Source of the DNA: an uncultured Bacteroidales bacterium
GTDB lineage: Bacteria > Bacteroidota > Bacteroidia > Bacteroidales > UBA932
DNA: 64,000 nt
Assembly (NCBI GenBank): GCA_944323505.1
Contig: CALUST010000032.1
Coordinates: forward strand, 1 to 64,000
Direction: 5' to 3'
Shown: positions 45,787 to 53,937 of the stretch, one piece after another
Position numbering within the stretch: position 1 is the stretch's first letter
Layout: each line of letters begins with the position of its first letter
Program-made: the position numbers and the translations under genes
Notes under the pieces: model-generated
The model's input: the letters and a program-made list of their open reading frames with translations, nothing else
Database searches by the model: none
What the model was told of the DNA's origin: nothing

Positions 45787-48771
45787 CTATCTTCTCGGAG
45801 GAGGCCCCATCGGGCCGCGAGGTCCTCCATGCCCGCCTGCCCCTCCGAAGTTCCCGAACCTGTATGTCAGGGAGAGGACGATATACCTTCCGAGAGTATT
45901 GTTCCTGGTCTCAAGGTGATAGTTTGACTCGTCTGTCACAGAAAGGTTCTTCGACTGCTCCAGTATGTCATACGCTTTCAAGGCAAGAGTGAACTTGTCC
46001 TTGAACAGGAGTTTGCTGATCTCGGCATTGAGGACGAACTCATCCTCCTGGGGCGTGGTATATCCGCGGTACCAGTTGTAGTCGCAATCGGTGACGATAC
46101 TGATCCCGCCAGGGATTGTCCAGTTCATGGATGCGTCTATCTGGTTGTTCCAGGTCGCCTTCTGGTTGTATTCCGAGATTGTGTACCAAGACTTGCTGTA
46201 TCTCGTCCTGCCTCCGAGATTGACCTCGACAAGATTGTTGCGGAATGTCAGCCTCAGCCTCTGAGTAAAATTCACGCTCTGCGTCCTGTTCTCAGAGAAC
46301 ATCTCATCCTTCCTGACACTGAAGTCGTTATGGAAGCGGTCATAATCAAACTCCGCCGTCTCGTCATCATAATAGTTGTTCTCAGGGGAGTCCATATCAA
46401 ACGAAGACTTGCCGATATAAGACGAAGCCTCGTTGTATCTGACATAGGACATGGAGAATATCGAGAACTTGGAGTTCCTGCCGAACGGGGAATTGATCAT
46501 CAGCCGCCCGTCTACAGAGCCGGAGAGAGGACCGTTCACAGGTATCGAGAACTGCGCTCCTCCTGCATTGTACCACTGGGCATTAACTATCGGATTCTGC
46601 ACGACACTCCCGCCGAACCGCCCGTGGATTGACATGAAAGTCTCCTTGTCGGTATAGCCGAACATCCCTCTGATGTTGTGGTTGAAATACGGCAGCAGAT
46701 ACGGGTTACCCAAAGATATGTTCAAAGGGTCGGAATTGTCCGGCACCGGCATGAGCTGGGTTGTAGACGGCTGGGAAGAATATCCGAAATAGAACAGGCG
46801 GACATTGGTGTTGTCATTGATGTCATACCTGAGCATGGCCTGCGGCGACCAGTTGAGCACCTTGCTGTCGTAAGCCTCGCCATTGGTCTCGTTGTGCGTG
46901 TCAGTAGGCCTGAGAGATGCCCCCAATTGGGCCCTGAGCTTCTCTTTCTGGTACATGAAATTGATGCCCGCGCTCTGGTTGACATACCTGTTCAGGATAT
47001 TGTTGGAATAGGTGCCGTCATACGTCTCCCCGGTCGGGTCGTATGTCATGTGACCGCCTTCCATATCCACAAGATCAGAAAGGCTGCCTCCGCTGTTGTA
47101 TGTATTCTTGTATGAGGTACTCCTGTTCCAACTGTAGGAATAGTTCGCCTCCATATAGAAGTCATGTCCGAGAGGCTCAGTATAGACGACTCTTCCGGTA
47201 AGGGATGCCGACCTGGAATTCTGGTCGAACCTCTGGTTGACTATATCGTCTGAATAAAGATCCTCATCAAAGGTGCGGGTCAGGGACTGGTTGAATCCCC
47301 ACAGGTCATTGTCACTGAACCTGTAGTCCATCATGACGGATACCGTCCTTCCAGGCTTGCCGAGCCGCTGCCGGAACAGGAGGAATCCCCTTGCCGTCCA
47401 GTTCCTGTTTGTACCTGTATTCTCATTGAACCCTCTGTTGGTGGTATCCCTGACAGAATCGTACTCACCAAGGGTGATGAAATCCGAATATTCGGTATAT
47501 GAGCCTGTCCCGAAATCGAACTGGGGCTCGAAAAGGATGGATGTGTTCTCACTGAACTTATGCTCCAGCCTCACTCCAAACCGATGTCCGTCACTGTTGG
47601 AGAGGTTGTATCCGTTGTTGTCGTATATCAGGAGACTGCCGTCATCCATATAAGTCGTCCTGCTGCTCTGCTCCTCGACATATCTCTGCGAACCGCCGTA
47701 CATATAGTTGCCGTTCAGGTCCATATCTCCGTCAAGAAGGGTGAAGGCCCCGTTGGCTCCGGCCATCCATGACGTCGTGATGCCGTTACGGCCCCAGCCA
47801 CCCATGCCGCGGCCCATGCCCCTCGCGCCTCGCATCGTCTGCATCATATTGGACGACAAGTCATTGAATCCCCTGTTATTGGTATTGTTCCCATTCAGGA
47901 TGATGCTTATCTGGCTGTTCTTGGTGAATCTTCCCACCATGGCTGCAGCCTGGTAACGCCAGCCCTCATCAAGGGCGGAACCGTCCGGATAGCCGCTCTC
48001 AGGGACATCATGCCCGCCGCCGGCCATCACATTGCCGAACCACCCGTCCATCATGCCCGGCTTTACGGACAAGTCCAGCACTGTCTCCTCCTCACCGTCA
48101 TCGATTCCTGTAAATTCAGCCTGGTCGGACTTCTTCTCCACGACACGCACCTTCTCGATTATCTTTGCCGGGATATTCTTGGTGGCAAGCTGAGGGTCGT
48201 CAAGGAAAAATTCCTTGCCGTCTATCATCACCTTGGAGATTGTCTCGCCGTTGGCAGTAATGGAGCCGTCAGTGCCGACCTCCACACCAGGCAGTTTCTT
48301 GAGCAGTTCCTCAAGCATGTCGTTGTCGGATGTCTTGAAAGATGTCGCACTGTATTCGATGGTGTCCTTCTTCACTATGATAGGATTGCCGACGGCCGAG
48401 ACACTTGCTGCCTCAAGCACCTGGACATCAGGCTCCATCTGCACCTGCCCGAGATTGATCAGCCTGTCCACCGTCACTTCCCTCTCGTATGTCTTATATC
48501 CCATCAGTTCGGCCTTCAGGATATATGTCCCCCTCACAATGCCCTCGAAATCCACCTCGCCCGTCTCGGAACTCATCAGATATTTCAGAGGCTCTTTTGC
48601 CCCTTTAAGAGTCATGGAGACTGTGGCAAAGCCTACAGGCTCGCCGGTAGACTTGTCAACGAGTGTCATTCTCACAGGGAAACCTACCTGTGCGTATGCA
48701 GGCTGTATCATGAAAACGGCGGCAATTACCGCCAATATGTATCCCAAAAGATATTTTCCGGGGATTCTCAT
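45787..48771 (-). CDS. Large outer-membrane beta-barrel (TonB-receptor-like) protein
   Basis: 994 residues. Signal peptide (LAVIAAVFMIQPAYAQ), a carboxypeptidase-regulatory-like domain (about 30-110, DKSTGEPVGFATVSMTLKGA), a plug-like region (NDMLEELLKKLPGVEVGTDG), and a barrel to the end. The C-terminus is Gly/Pro-rich (FGGAGGHGGPRGPMGPP). It belongs to the outer-membrane beta-barrel family related to TonB receptors, but no SusD partner is adjacent. Substrate unknown. Confidence 0.82.
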   Translation of the reverse strand: MRIPGKYLLGYILAVIAAVFMIQPAYAQVGFPVRMTLVDKSTGEPVGFATVSMTLKGAKEPLKYLMSSETGEVDFEGIVRGTYILKAELMGYKTYEREVTVDRLINLGQVQMEPDVQVLEAASVSAVGNPIIVKKDTIEYSATSFKTSDNDMLEELLKKLPGVEVGTDGSITANGETISKVMIDGKEFFLDDPQLATKNIPAKIIEKVRVVEKKSDQAEFTGIDDGEEETVLDLSVKPGMMDGWFGNVMAGGGHDVPESGYPDGSALDEGWRYQAAAMVGRFTKNSQISIILNGNNTNNRGFNDLSSNMMQTMRGARGMGRGMGGWGRNGITTSWMAGANGAFTLLDGDMDLNGNYMYGGSQRYVEEQSSRTTYMDDGSLLIYDNNGYNLSNSDGHRFGVRLEHKFSENTSILFEPQFDFGTGSYTEYSDFITLGEYDSVRDTTNRGFNENTGTNRNWTARGFLLFRQRLGKPGRTVSVMMDYRFSDNDLWGFNQSLTRTFDEDLYSDDIVNQRFDQNSRSASLTGRVVYTEPLGHDFYMEANYSYSWNRSTSYKNTYNSGGSLSDLVDMEGGHMTYDPTGETYDGTYSNNILNRYVNQSAGINFMYQKEKLRAQLGASLRPTDTHNETNGEAYDSKVLNWSPQAMLRYDINDNTNVRLFYFGYSSQPSTTQLMPVPDNSDPLNISLGNPYLLPYFNHNIRGMFGYTDKETFMSIHGRFGGSVVQNPIVNAQWYNAGGAQFSIPVNGPLSGSVDGRLMINSPFGRNSKFSIFSMSYVRYNEASSYIGKSSFDMDSPENNYYDDETAEFDYDRFHNDFSVRKDEMFSENRTQSVNFTQRLRLTFRNNLVEVNLGGRTRYSKSWYTISEYNQKATWNNQIDASMNWTIPGGISIVTDCDYNWYRGYTTPQEDEFVLNAEISKLLFKDKFTLALKAYDILEQSKNLSVTDESNYHLETRNNTLGRYIVLSLTYRFGNFGGAGGHGGPRGPMGPPPRR

Positions 48772-48865
48772 TTTCCCTCAATGTTATATGTTCCTGTATG
48801 AACGGCAAAAAACTTCAATTAGACAACAGTCCGGCAGGAAAGTTAAACAGCCGGGGCAAAAATCA

Positions 48866-49432
48866 TCATTTTACCCGGTCGGGGTTGTTTTCAATGAATT
48901 TCTTCCAGTCAGAAGACGAAGATGCAGCAGGGAACGGGCTTTTCAGATGAAAATAATGGCACAGTGCAATCGCAAGGGCATCTGTGGCATCAAAATGCCC
49001 GGGTTCCAGACTCACACCCAGAATTTTCTGGCTCATGAGGCAGACCTGCTCCTTGGATGCTGCACCGTTGCCGGTAATCGCGACCTTGGCCTTTCGTGGG
49101 GCGTACTCAAACACCGGAAGTCCCGCATTCACAGCCGCGGTAATCGCCGCGCCCTGTGCCCGCCCGAGTTTCAGGATCACCTGCGGATTCTTGCCATAGA
49201 ACGGAGACTCCACCGAAAGGACATCCGGGGCATACTCATCTATCAGCCTTGAGACCTCCTTGTAGATATATGCTATCTTGTCGAAATGCTCCCCGATATG
49301 CCTCATGTCAAGGACTCCGGTGGCCACATATTCAGGACGGCGGCAGCCGACACGAATGACCCCGTAACCTAATATATAAGTTCCGGGGTCAATTCCCATA
49401 ATTATCTGCGGTCCAGAACCGTTCACCGGCAT
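48866..49432 (-). CDS. ruvC: Holliday-junction resolvase RuvC
   Basis: 188 residues. Catalytic acids are in IMGIDPGTYILGYGVIRVGC (first Asp), VESPFYGKNPQVILKLGRAQ (Glu) and GHFDATDALAIALCHYF (Asp pair). It cuts Holliday junctions made during recombination. Its start is 1 bp beyond the serS stop, so the two are co-transcribed. Confidence 0.95.
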   Translation of the reverse strand: MPVNGSGPQIIMGIDPGTYILGYGVIRVGCRRPEYVATGVLDMRHIGEHFDKIAYIYKEVSRLIDEYAPDVLSVESPFYGKNPQVILKLGRAQGAAITAAVNAGLPVFEYAPRKAKVAITGNGAASKEQVCLMSQKILGVSLEPGHFDATDALAIALCHYFHLKSPFPAASSSSDWKKFIENNPDRVK

Positions 49433-49433
49433 A

Positions 49434-50705
49434 TCAGTCTATATAGTCAAATCCTGTGTACGGTCTGAGAGCCTCAGGGATGACTATACGGCCGTCCCTG
49501 TAGTTGTCTTCAAGCAAAGCGGCCACGACACGCGGAAGGGCAAGAGAACTGCCGTTCAGCGTATGCGCAAGATGTATCTTGCCGGCACTGTCCTTATATC
49601 TGAGTTTCAGCCTGTTTGCCTGATATGACTCGAAGTTTGACACAGAACTTATCTCCAGCCACCTGCCCTGTGCCGCTGAATACACCTCGAAATCATAAGT
49701 GATGGCAGACGTGAAACTGAGGTCGCCGCCGCAAAGGCGGAGTATCCTGTACGGAAGACCGAGCCTGTTCACAATGCCCTCCACATGGGCGATCATCTCG
49801 TCAAGTGCCTTGTAGGAATCCTCCGGCTTCTCAAGACGGACAATCTCTACCTTGTCGAACTGATGAAGCCTGTTGAGCCCGCGCACATCCTTGCCGTATG
49901 ACCCTGCCTCACGACGGAAGCATGGGGTATATGCCGTCATCTTCACAGGGAAGTCATTCTCACTCAGAATCATGTCCCTGTAGATGTTGGTCACAGGCAC
50001 CTCGGCGGTAGGCACGAGATAGAAATTGTCAAGATTGGCATGGTACATCTGCCCCTCCTTGTCAGGGAGCTGTCCCGTACCGAAGCCTGAAGCCTCGTTC
50101 ACCATCACCGGTGGCTCGACCTCAAGATAGCCTGCCGCGGTATTTATGTCAAGGAACATATTGATGAGGGCACGCTGGAGTCTCGCCCCTTTACCTTTAT
50201 ACACAGGGAAGCCTGCCCCGGTAAGTTTGACACCGAGGTCAAAGTCTATGATGTCGAACTTCTTGGCGAGTTCCCAATGCGGAAGGGCGTCAGGTCCGAG
50301 ATCAGGGATCTCATTCCCCATCTTCACGACGACATTGTCATTGGAGTCTTTTCCCTCAGGCACGAGGTCGCACGGTATGTTCGGGAGAAGGACCATCAGT
50401 GAATTGAGTTCGGTATTGTTCTCATCCGACTGCCTTTCTATCTCCTTTGAATGCTCTTTCAGCCTGGCCACCTCTGCCTTTGCAGACTCGGCCTCATCTT
50501 TCTTCCCTTCCTTCATAAGGCCGCCGATGAGAGCCGCCTTCTGCTTCTGCTCTGCGAGACAATTGTCAAGTTCCGTCTGGAGACGGCGTCTGCTTTCATC
50601 CAGCGCCACTATCTTCCCGACAATCTCGCGGGCATCGAAATTCTTGACCGCCAGCTTCCTGATCACATATTCCGGATCTTCACGAAGCAATTTAAGTGTC
50701 AGCAT
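49434..50705 (-). CDS. serS: Seryl-tRNA synthetase
   Basis: 423 residues. N-terminal tRNA-binding coiled coil (about 30-105), then the class II core: motif 2 region with FRREAGSYGKDVRGLNRLHQ FDKVEIV, and motif 3 near LAHTLNGSSLALPRVVAALL. It charges tRNA-Ser (and tRNA-Sec if present). Separated from rpmA by 99 bp containing a terminator. Confidence 0.97.
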   Translation of the reverse strand: MLTLKLLREDPEYVIRKLAVKNFDAREIVGKIVALDESRRRLQTELDNCLAEQKQKAALIGGLMKEGKKDEAESAKAEVARLKEHSKEIERQSDENNTELNSLMVLLPNIPCDLVPEGKDSNDNVVVKMGNEIPDLGPDALPHWELAKKFDIIDFDLGVKLTGAGFPVYKGKGARLQRALINMFLDINTAAGYLEVEPPVMVNEASGFGTGQLPDKEGQMYHANLDNFYLVPTAEVPVTNIYRDMILSENDFPVKMTAYTPCFRREAGSYGKDVRGLNRLHQFDKVEIVRLEKPEDSYKALDEMIAHVEGIVNRLGLPYRILRLCGGDLSFTSAITYDFEVYSAAQGRWLEISSVSNFESYQANRLKLRYKDSAGKIHLAHTLNGSSLALPRVVAALLEDNYRDGRIVIPEALRPYTGFDYID

Positions 50706-50745
50706 ATTTCAGAATTTTTATTGTTTGGTTGCATATCAAAAGAAA

Positions 50746-50779
50746 AGAGGACTGAACCCTCACGGAGTACCAATCCTCT
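50746..50779 (-). terminator. Terminator downstream of rplU-rpmA
   Basis: AGAGGA and TCCTCT arms (50746-50751 and 50774-50779) with a T-rich continuation on the minus strand, in the rpmA-serS gap. Confidence 0.55.
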
Positions 50780-50804
50780 ATCTTGTTCTTCTGTCACTCC
50801 GTTC

Positions 50805-51065
50805 CTAGTTCTCGAAAGGAATCACCGAAACGTATGACTTGTTCTCTGCTTTCTTGCGGAAACTTACCGTACCGTCAACAAGGGCATAGAGAGTGTGGTC
50901 TCTTCCCATCCCTACATTCTGACCAGGGTAATGCACGGTGCCTCTCTGACGAACGAGAATGTTGCCGGCTTTCACTACCTGGCTACCGAATTTCTTGATA
51001 CCAAGTCGTTTGCTCTCTGACTCACGACCGTTCTTTGAACTACCGACGCCTTTTTTATGTGCCAT
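50805..51065 (-). CDS. rpmA: 50S ribosomal protein bL27
   Basis: 86 residues: [20 protein letters not shown] is the canonical L27 N-terminus, then [20 protein letters not shown]. Near the peptidyl-transferase centre of the 50S subunit. Co-transcribed with rplU, 20 bp apart. Confidence 0.98.
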   Translation of the reverse strand: MAHKKGVGSSKNGRESESKRLGIKKFGSQVVKAGNILVRQRGTVHYPGQNVGMGRDHTLYALVDGTVSFRKKAENKSYVSVIPFEN

Positions 51066-51085
51066 AAATGTTTCCTCCTGTCTGA

Positions 51086-51397
51086 TTAAGCGATCTCGTT
51101 GATCTGGATTTTGGTGAAATTCTGACGATGTCCTGTCATTTTCTGATACCCTTTGCGGCGTTTCTTCTTGAAAACAAGAACTTTCTTGCCTCTGCAGGTG
51201 TCATCGAGCACTGTGGCCTTTACGACTGCCCCGTCAACATACGGCGCGCCTACCTTCACAGCCCCGTCTGTATCCACCATAAGGACCTTGTCGAACTCGA
51301 CTGCAGCACCTTTCTCTGCAGCAAGACGCTGGACGAAAATCTCCATGCCAGCCTCTACCTTAAACTGCTGGCCTGCAATTTCTACGATTGCGTACAT
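51086..51397 (-). CDS. rplU: 50S ribosomal protein bL21
   Basis: 103 residues: [20 protein letters not shown] and [20 protein letters not shown] are the L21 signatures. First gene of the rplU-rpmA pair, with a full promoter upstream and a leader of about 95 nt. It assembles on 23S rRNA with L20. Confidence 0.98.
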   Translation of the reverse strand: MYAIVEIAGQQFKVEAGMEIFVQRLAAEKGAAVEFDKVLMVDTDGAVKVGAPYVDGAVVKATVLDDTCRGKKVLVFKKKRRKGYQKMTGHRQNFTKIQINEIA

Positions 51398-51495
51398 AAA
51401 ATTAACTAACTTTTAAAAGTCCCGACTGCAAGCGGCCTGCTTCGCAACAGACTCTTTTTCAACGGCTTGACAATCCTGTAAATGAATTTGGTCTG

Positions 51496-51526
51496 CAAAG
51501 ATAACACATTTCTCCGAATCTGCAAA
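51496..51526 (-). promoter_or_regulatory. Promoter of rplU-rpmA
   Basis: Minus strand TTTG (51526-51523), 19 nt, TATCTTTG (51503-51496): consensus promoter at standard spacing. Confidence 0.78.
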
Positions 51527-51591
51527 CATTCTTATGAATGCCTTCACTCATTTTATTTCCTTTTCAGCGCATAACTTTTTTGTTATTTTCT

Positions 51592-51599
51592 TATATTTG
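51592..51599 (+). promoter_or_regulatory. -7 element for the AAA ATPase gene
   Basis: TATATTTG, 36 bp before the ATG at 51636. It lies within the longer reading frame and so supports the later start. Confidence 0.45.
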
Positions 51600-51635
51600 C
51601 CTTCGGCATTTATACTGACACTAAAACCTGAAAAG

Positions 51636-52787
51636 ATGGATACCCCTTTTGTCTACGACCGGTATGTGACCGACCGCAATTTCATAGGCAGGAAGACCGA
51701 ATGCAACACCCTCAGAAACCTGCTCTCAACGAAAGAGAACGTGACGATATACGGGCCGCCGAAAAGCGGCAAGATGTCTGTCATACAGCAGACCCTGTTC
51801 AACATGAGGCTTTCCGGGGCAAGGTTCATCGTCGGGGAAGCCAGCATGTTCAATGTACGAGACAAGAACAGGTTCCTGACGAAGTTCGGGTCAGGCATCA
51901 TCAGAGCAGCGGCATCCACCCCTGCGGAATACGAGGACATCATCACGAGGCATCTCGCCGGGACCCATTTCGTGTTCGACAGGCAGCGGTTCACCTCCTT
52001 CGAGGAAGTGGTGTCCCTCAACTGGGATACTGACGCGGATGACATAAAGGCGATGCTCAGCCTGCCGCAAAAAATCGCGGAAGACAAAGGAATCCGGATA
52101 TACATGATTCTGGAGGAGTTCCAGGACCTGATGATGACGGACGGCTATGAGGAGATATTCAAGACGATGGAGACCGTGCTTTCCGAAGCGGACAGGAGCA
52201 AGGAGGGCTGCTGCACATTCATCATCACCGGCTCCATGCTCAACGCCATGAAATACATATTCGAAGAAAAGAAATATTTCCATCGGATGGTCGAGCACCT
52301 TCCTCTTCAGCCCATCGACGACAAGGATATTGTGGAGCATATCGTGAAAGGATTTCTGATCAGCGGCAAGGTGATAGAAAGGGACCTGGCCGCAGGGGCG
52401 GTCAGGCTGTTCAGAGCCGACATGTGGTATCTCAACCATTTCACCGCCATCTGCGACTCGCTTTCAAAGGGCTACATGAACGAAGGGGTACTGATGGAGG
52501 CACTCAGGACGATAATCTCCATCCACGAGCCGAGATTCCATGCCATGACCTGCAACCTGACCGACCACCAGATCAGCCTGCTCAAGGCCGTACTCGAAGG
52601 AGAGACCAAGTTCAGCGCATCGGAGGTCATCGCCAGATACGGGCTCAACTCATCCGCCAATGTCCGCAGGGTCAAGGATGCTCTCAAGAAAAAGGAAATC
52701 CTGACATTCAACGAGAAAGACGAACCGGTAATCCTCGACCCTCTGTACAGGTACTGGCTTGAACATCATTATTTTGAAATGCAATAA
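51636..52787 (+). CDS. AAA-family ATPase with C-terminal winged-helix-like domain
   Basis: 383 residues from ATG 51636 (MDTPFVYDRYVTDRNFIGRK). The Walker A loop is YGPPKSGKMS, so the residue after the P-loop Lys is Met instead of Ser or Thr, although Ser follows. Walker B is IYMILEEFQDL. Sensor-like stretches include FIITGSMLNAMKYI. The C-terminal 90 residues (KFSASEVIARYGLNSSANVR) look like a winged helix. The family resembles the archaeal-type ATPases common in Bacteroidota, whose function is mostly unknown. 32 bp upstream of the sirtuin gene, possibly one transcript. Confidence 0.78.
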   Translation: MDTPFVYDRYVTDRNFIGRKTECNTLRNLLSTKENVTIYGPPKSGKMSVIQQTLFNMRLSGARFIVGEASMFNVRDKNRFLTKFGSGIIRAAASTPAEYEDIITRHLAGTHFVFDRQRFTSFEEVVSLNWDTDADDIKAMLSLPQKIAEDKGIRIYMILEEFQDLMMTDGYEEIFKTMETVLSEADRSKEGCCTFIITGSMLNAMKYIFEEKKYFHRMVEHLPLQPIDDKDIVEHIVKGFLISGKVIERDLAAGAVRLFRADMWYLNHFTAICDSLSKGYMNEGVLMEALRTIISIHEPRFHAMTCNLTDHQISLLKAVLEGETKFSASEVIARYGLNSSANVRRVKDALKKKEILTFNEKDEPVILDPLYRYWLEHHYFEMQ

Positions 52788-52819
52788 CTTCCTCTTTGGA
52801 AAAGAAAGAAAAGGACACA

Positions 52820-53542
52820 ATGAAAAAGAAGATAGCGATACTCACGGGAGCCGGAGTCAGCGCGGAGAGCGGCATCAGCACTTTCCGGGACAGCAACGGG
52901 CTTTGGGAGAACTACAGGGTGGAGGATGTGGCAAGCATCGACGGATGGTACCGCAACCCCGGACTGGTGCTCGACTTCTACAACGAACGCCGCAGGCAGC
53001 TCGGCACAGTCAAGCCCAATGCCGCACACTATGCGATTGCCTCCCTTGAAAAGGAATACGACGTCACCGTCATCACACAGAACGTCGACAACCTGCACGA
53101 AAGGGCCGGCAGCACAAGAATCATCCATCTCCACGGGGAACTGACCAAGGTCCGTCCGGAAAACTGCTGCAACGAAAGCGACGGCTTCTCCGAGGAGTCC
53201 GTCTTTGACATCGGATACGACGCCGTCATGCTCGGAGACAAGGCTCCGAACGGGGCTCAACTGCGTCCGCACATCGTATGGTTCGGGGAGGCGGTGCCGA
53301 AGATCGGACAAGCCATCGATGCAGTGGAAAAGGCGGACATAATGCTGATAGCAGGCACTTCGCTCCAGGTGTATCCGGCGGCGGGCCTGTTCAGATACGC
53401 CGGCATCAGGACACCTATATATATCATCGACCCGAAAGAGGTGCAGGTGCACGATGACAGGATCACTCATATAAAGGATGTGGCGACATCCGGCATGGAA
53501 AGATTCATTTCAATGCTGGGGCAAAAGAAAAATTTTGAATAA
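52820..53542 (+). CDS. Sir2-family NAD-dependent protein deacylase
   Basis: 240 residues from ATG 52820 (MKKKIAILTGAGVSAESGIS). The NAD site GAGVSAESGISTFR is intact, and the catalytic His is in TQNVDNLHERAG then IIHLHGEL. FYNERRRQL carries Y and R of the YxxR motif that in CobB and SIRT5 binds acidic acyl groups such as succinyl. Between HGEL and RPHIVWFGE only one Cys pair (NCCN) is present, instead of two CxxC zinc pairs, so zinc is probably absent. Follows the AAA ATPase gene by 32 bp. Confidence 0.9.
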   Translation: MKKKIAILTGAGVSAESGISTFRDSNGLWENYRVEDVASIDGWYRNPGLVLDFYNERRRQLGTVKPNAAHYAIASLEKEYDVTVITQNVDNLHERAGSTRIIHLHGELTKVRPENCCNESDGFSEESVFDIGYDAVMLGDKAPNGAQLRPHIVWFGEAVPKIGQAIDAVEKADIMLIAGTSLQVYPAAGLFRYAGIRTPIYIIDPKEVQVHDDRITHIKDVATSGMERFISMLGQKKNFE

Positions 53543-53563
53543 GAAATAATTTGATTACCTTTG
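53533..53563 (+). promoter_or_regulatory. Promoter of rpsU
   Basis: TTTG (53534-53537), 18 nt, TACCTTTG (53556-53563); it overlaps the end of the sirtuin gene. The predicted leader is about 28 nt. Confidence 0.65.
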
Positions 53564-53577
53564 CACCCGCAAATAAA

Positions 53578-53588
53578 AAGGAGGTGAT
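53578..53588 (+). promoter_or_regulatory. Extended Shine-Dalgarno sequence of rpsU
   Basis: AAGGAGGTGAT is complementary to the 3' end of 16S rRNA, with the GGAGG core ending 10 nt before the ATG. Most genes here lack any Shine-Dalgarno. In Bacteroidota the anti-SD is covered by ribosomal proteins including bS21, and a strong SD on rpsU is known to provide feedback control. Confidence 0.85.
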
Positions 53589-53594
53589 ACAGCG

Positions 53595-53789
53595 ATGATT
53601 ATAGTTCCTATCAAGGAGGGCGAGAACATAGAGAAGGCTCTTAAGAAATTCAAAAGGAAATTTGAAAAGACCGGGGCAATCCGTGAACTCCGTGCGAGAA
53701 AGGCTTACGTGAAACCGTCAGTCAAGAGAAGAGAGGAGATCAAGAAAGCAATCTATGTTCAGCACATGCAGCTCATGGACGAGAAATAG
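53595..53789 (+). CDS. rpsU: 30S ribosomal protein bS21
   Basis: 64 residues: MIIVPIKEGENIEKALKKFK with the basic C-terminal half (RREEIKKAIYVQHMQLMDEK). Located near the anti-Shine-Dalgarno on the 30S subunit. Its own mRNA has an exceptional, full-strength SD. Followed by a terminator. Confidence 0.97.
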   Translation: MIIVPIKEGENIEKALKKFKRKFEKTGAIRELRARKAYVKPSVKRREEIKKAIYVQHMQLMDEK

Positions 53790-53815
53790 TTCATCTCCGC
53801 TACAAGATTTATCGA

Positions 53816-53835
53816 GGCCGGTGACGGCCGGTGAC
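53816..53835. repeat. Tandem duplication of 10 bp
   Basis: GGCCGGTGAC occurs twice in direct succession just before the rpsU terminator. Significance unknown. Confidence 0.6.
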
Positions 53836-53837
53836 AT

Positions 53838-53872
53838 AAAGTGATCCGAATGTGATTCGGGTCACTTTTTTT
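53838..53872 (+). terminator. Terminator of rpsU
   Basis: AAAGTGATCCGAAT pairs with ATTCGGGTCACTT across a short loop (GTG) and is followed by a T run: classic intrinsic terminator. Confidence 0.88.
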
Positions 53873-53874
53873 AT

Positions 53875-53882
53875 TATATTTG
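53875..53882 (+). promoter_or_regulatory. -7 element for the AsmA-like gene
   Basis: TATATTTG directly after the rpsU terminator, 55 bp before the ATG. No -33 at standard distance. Confidence 0.45.
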
Positions 53883-53937
53883 GCACTATCGTGCCATTTA
53901 TACTGTTGCGCCATATTTTTTTGTTGAAATTTATGCC

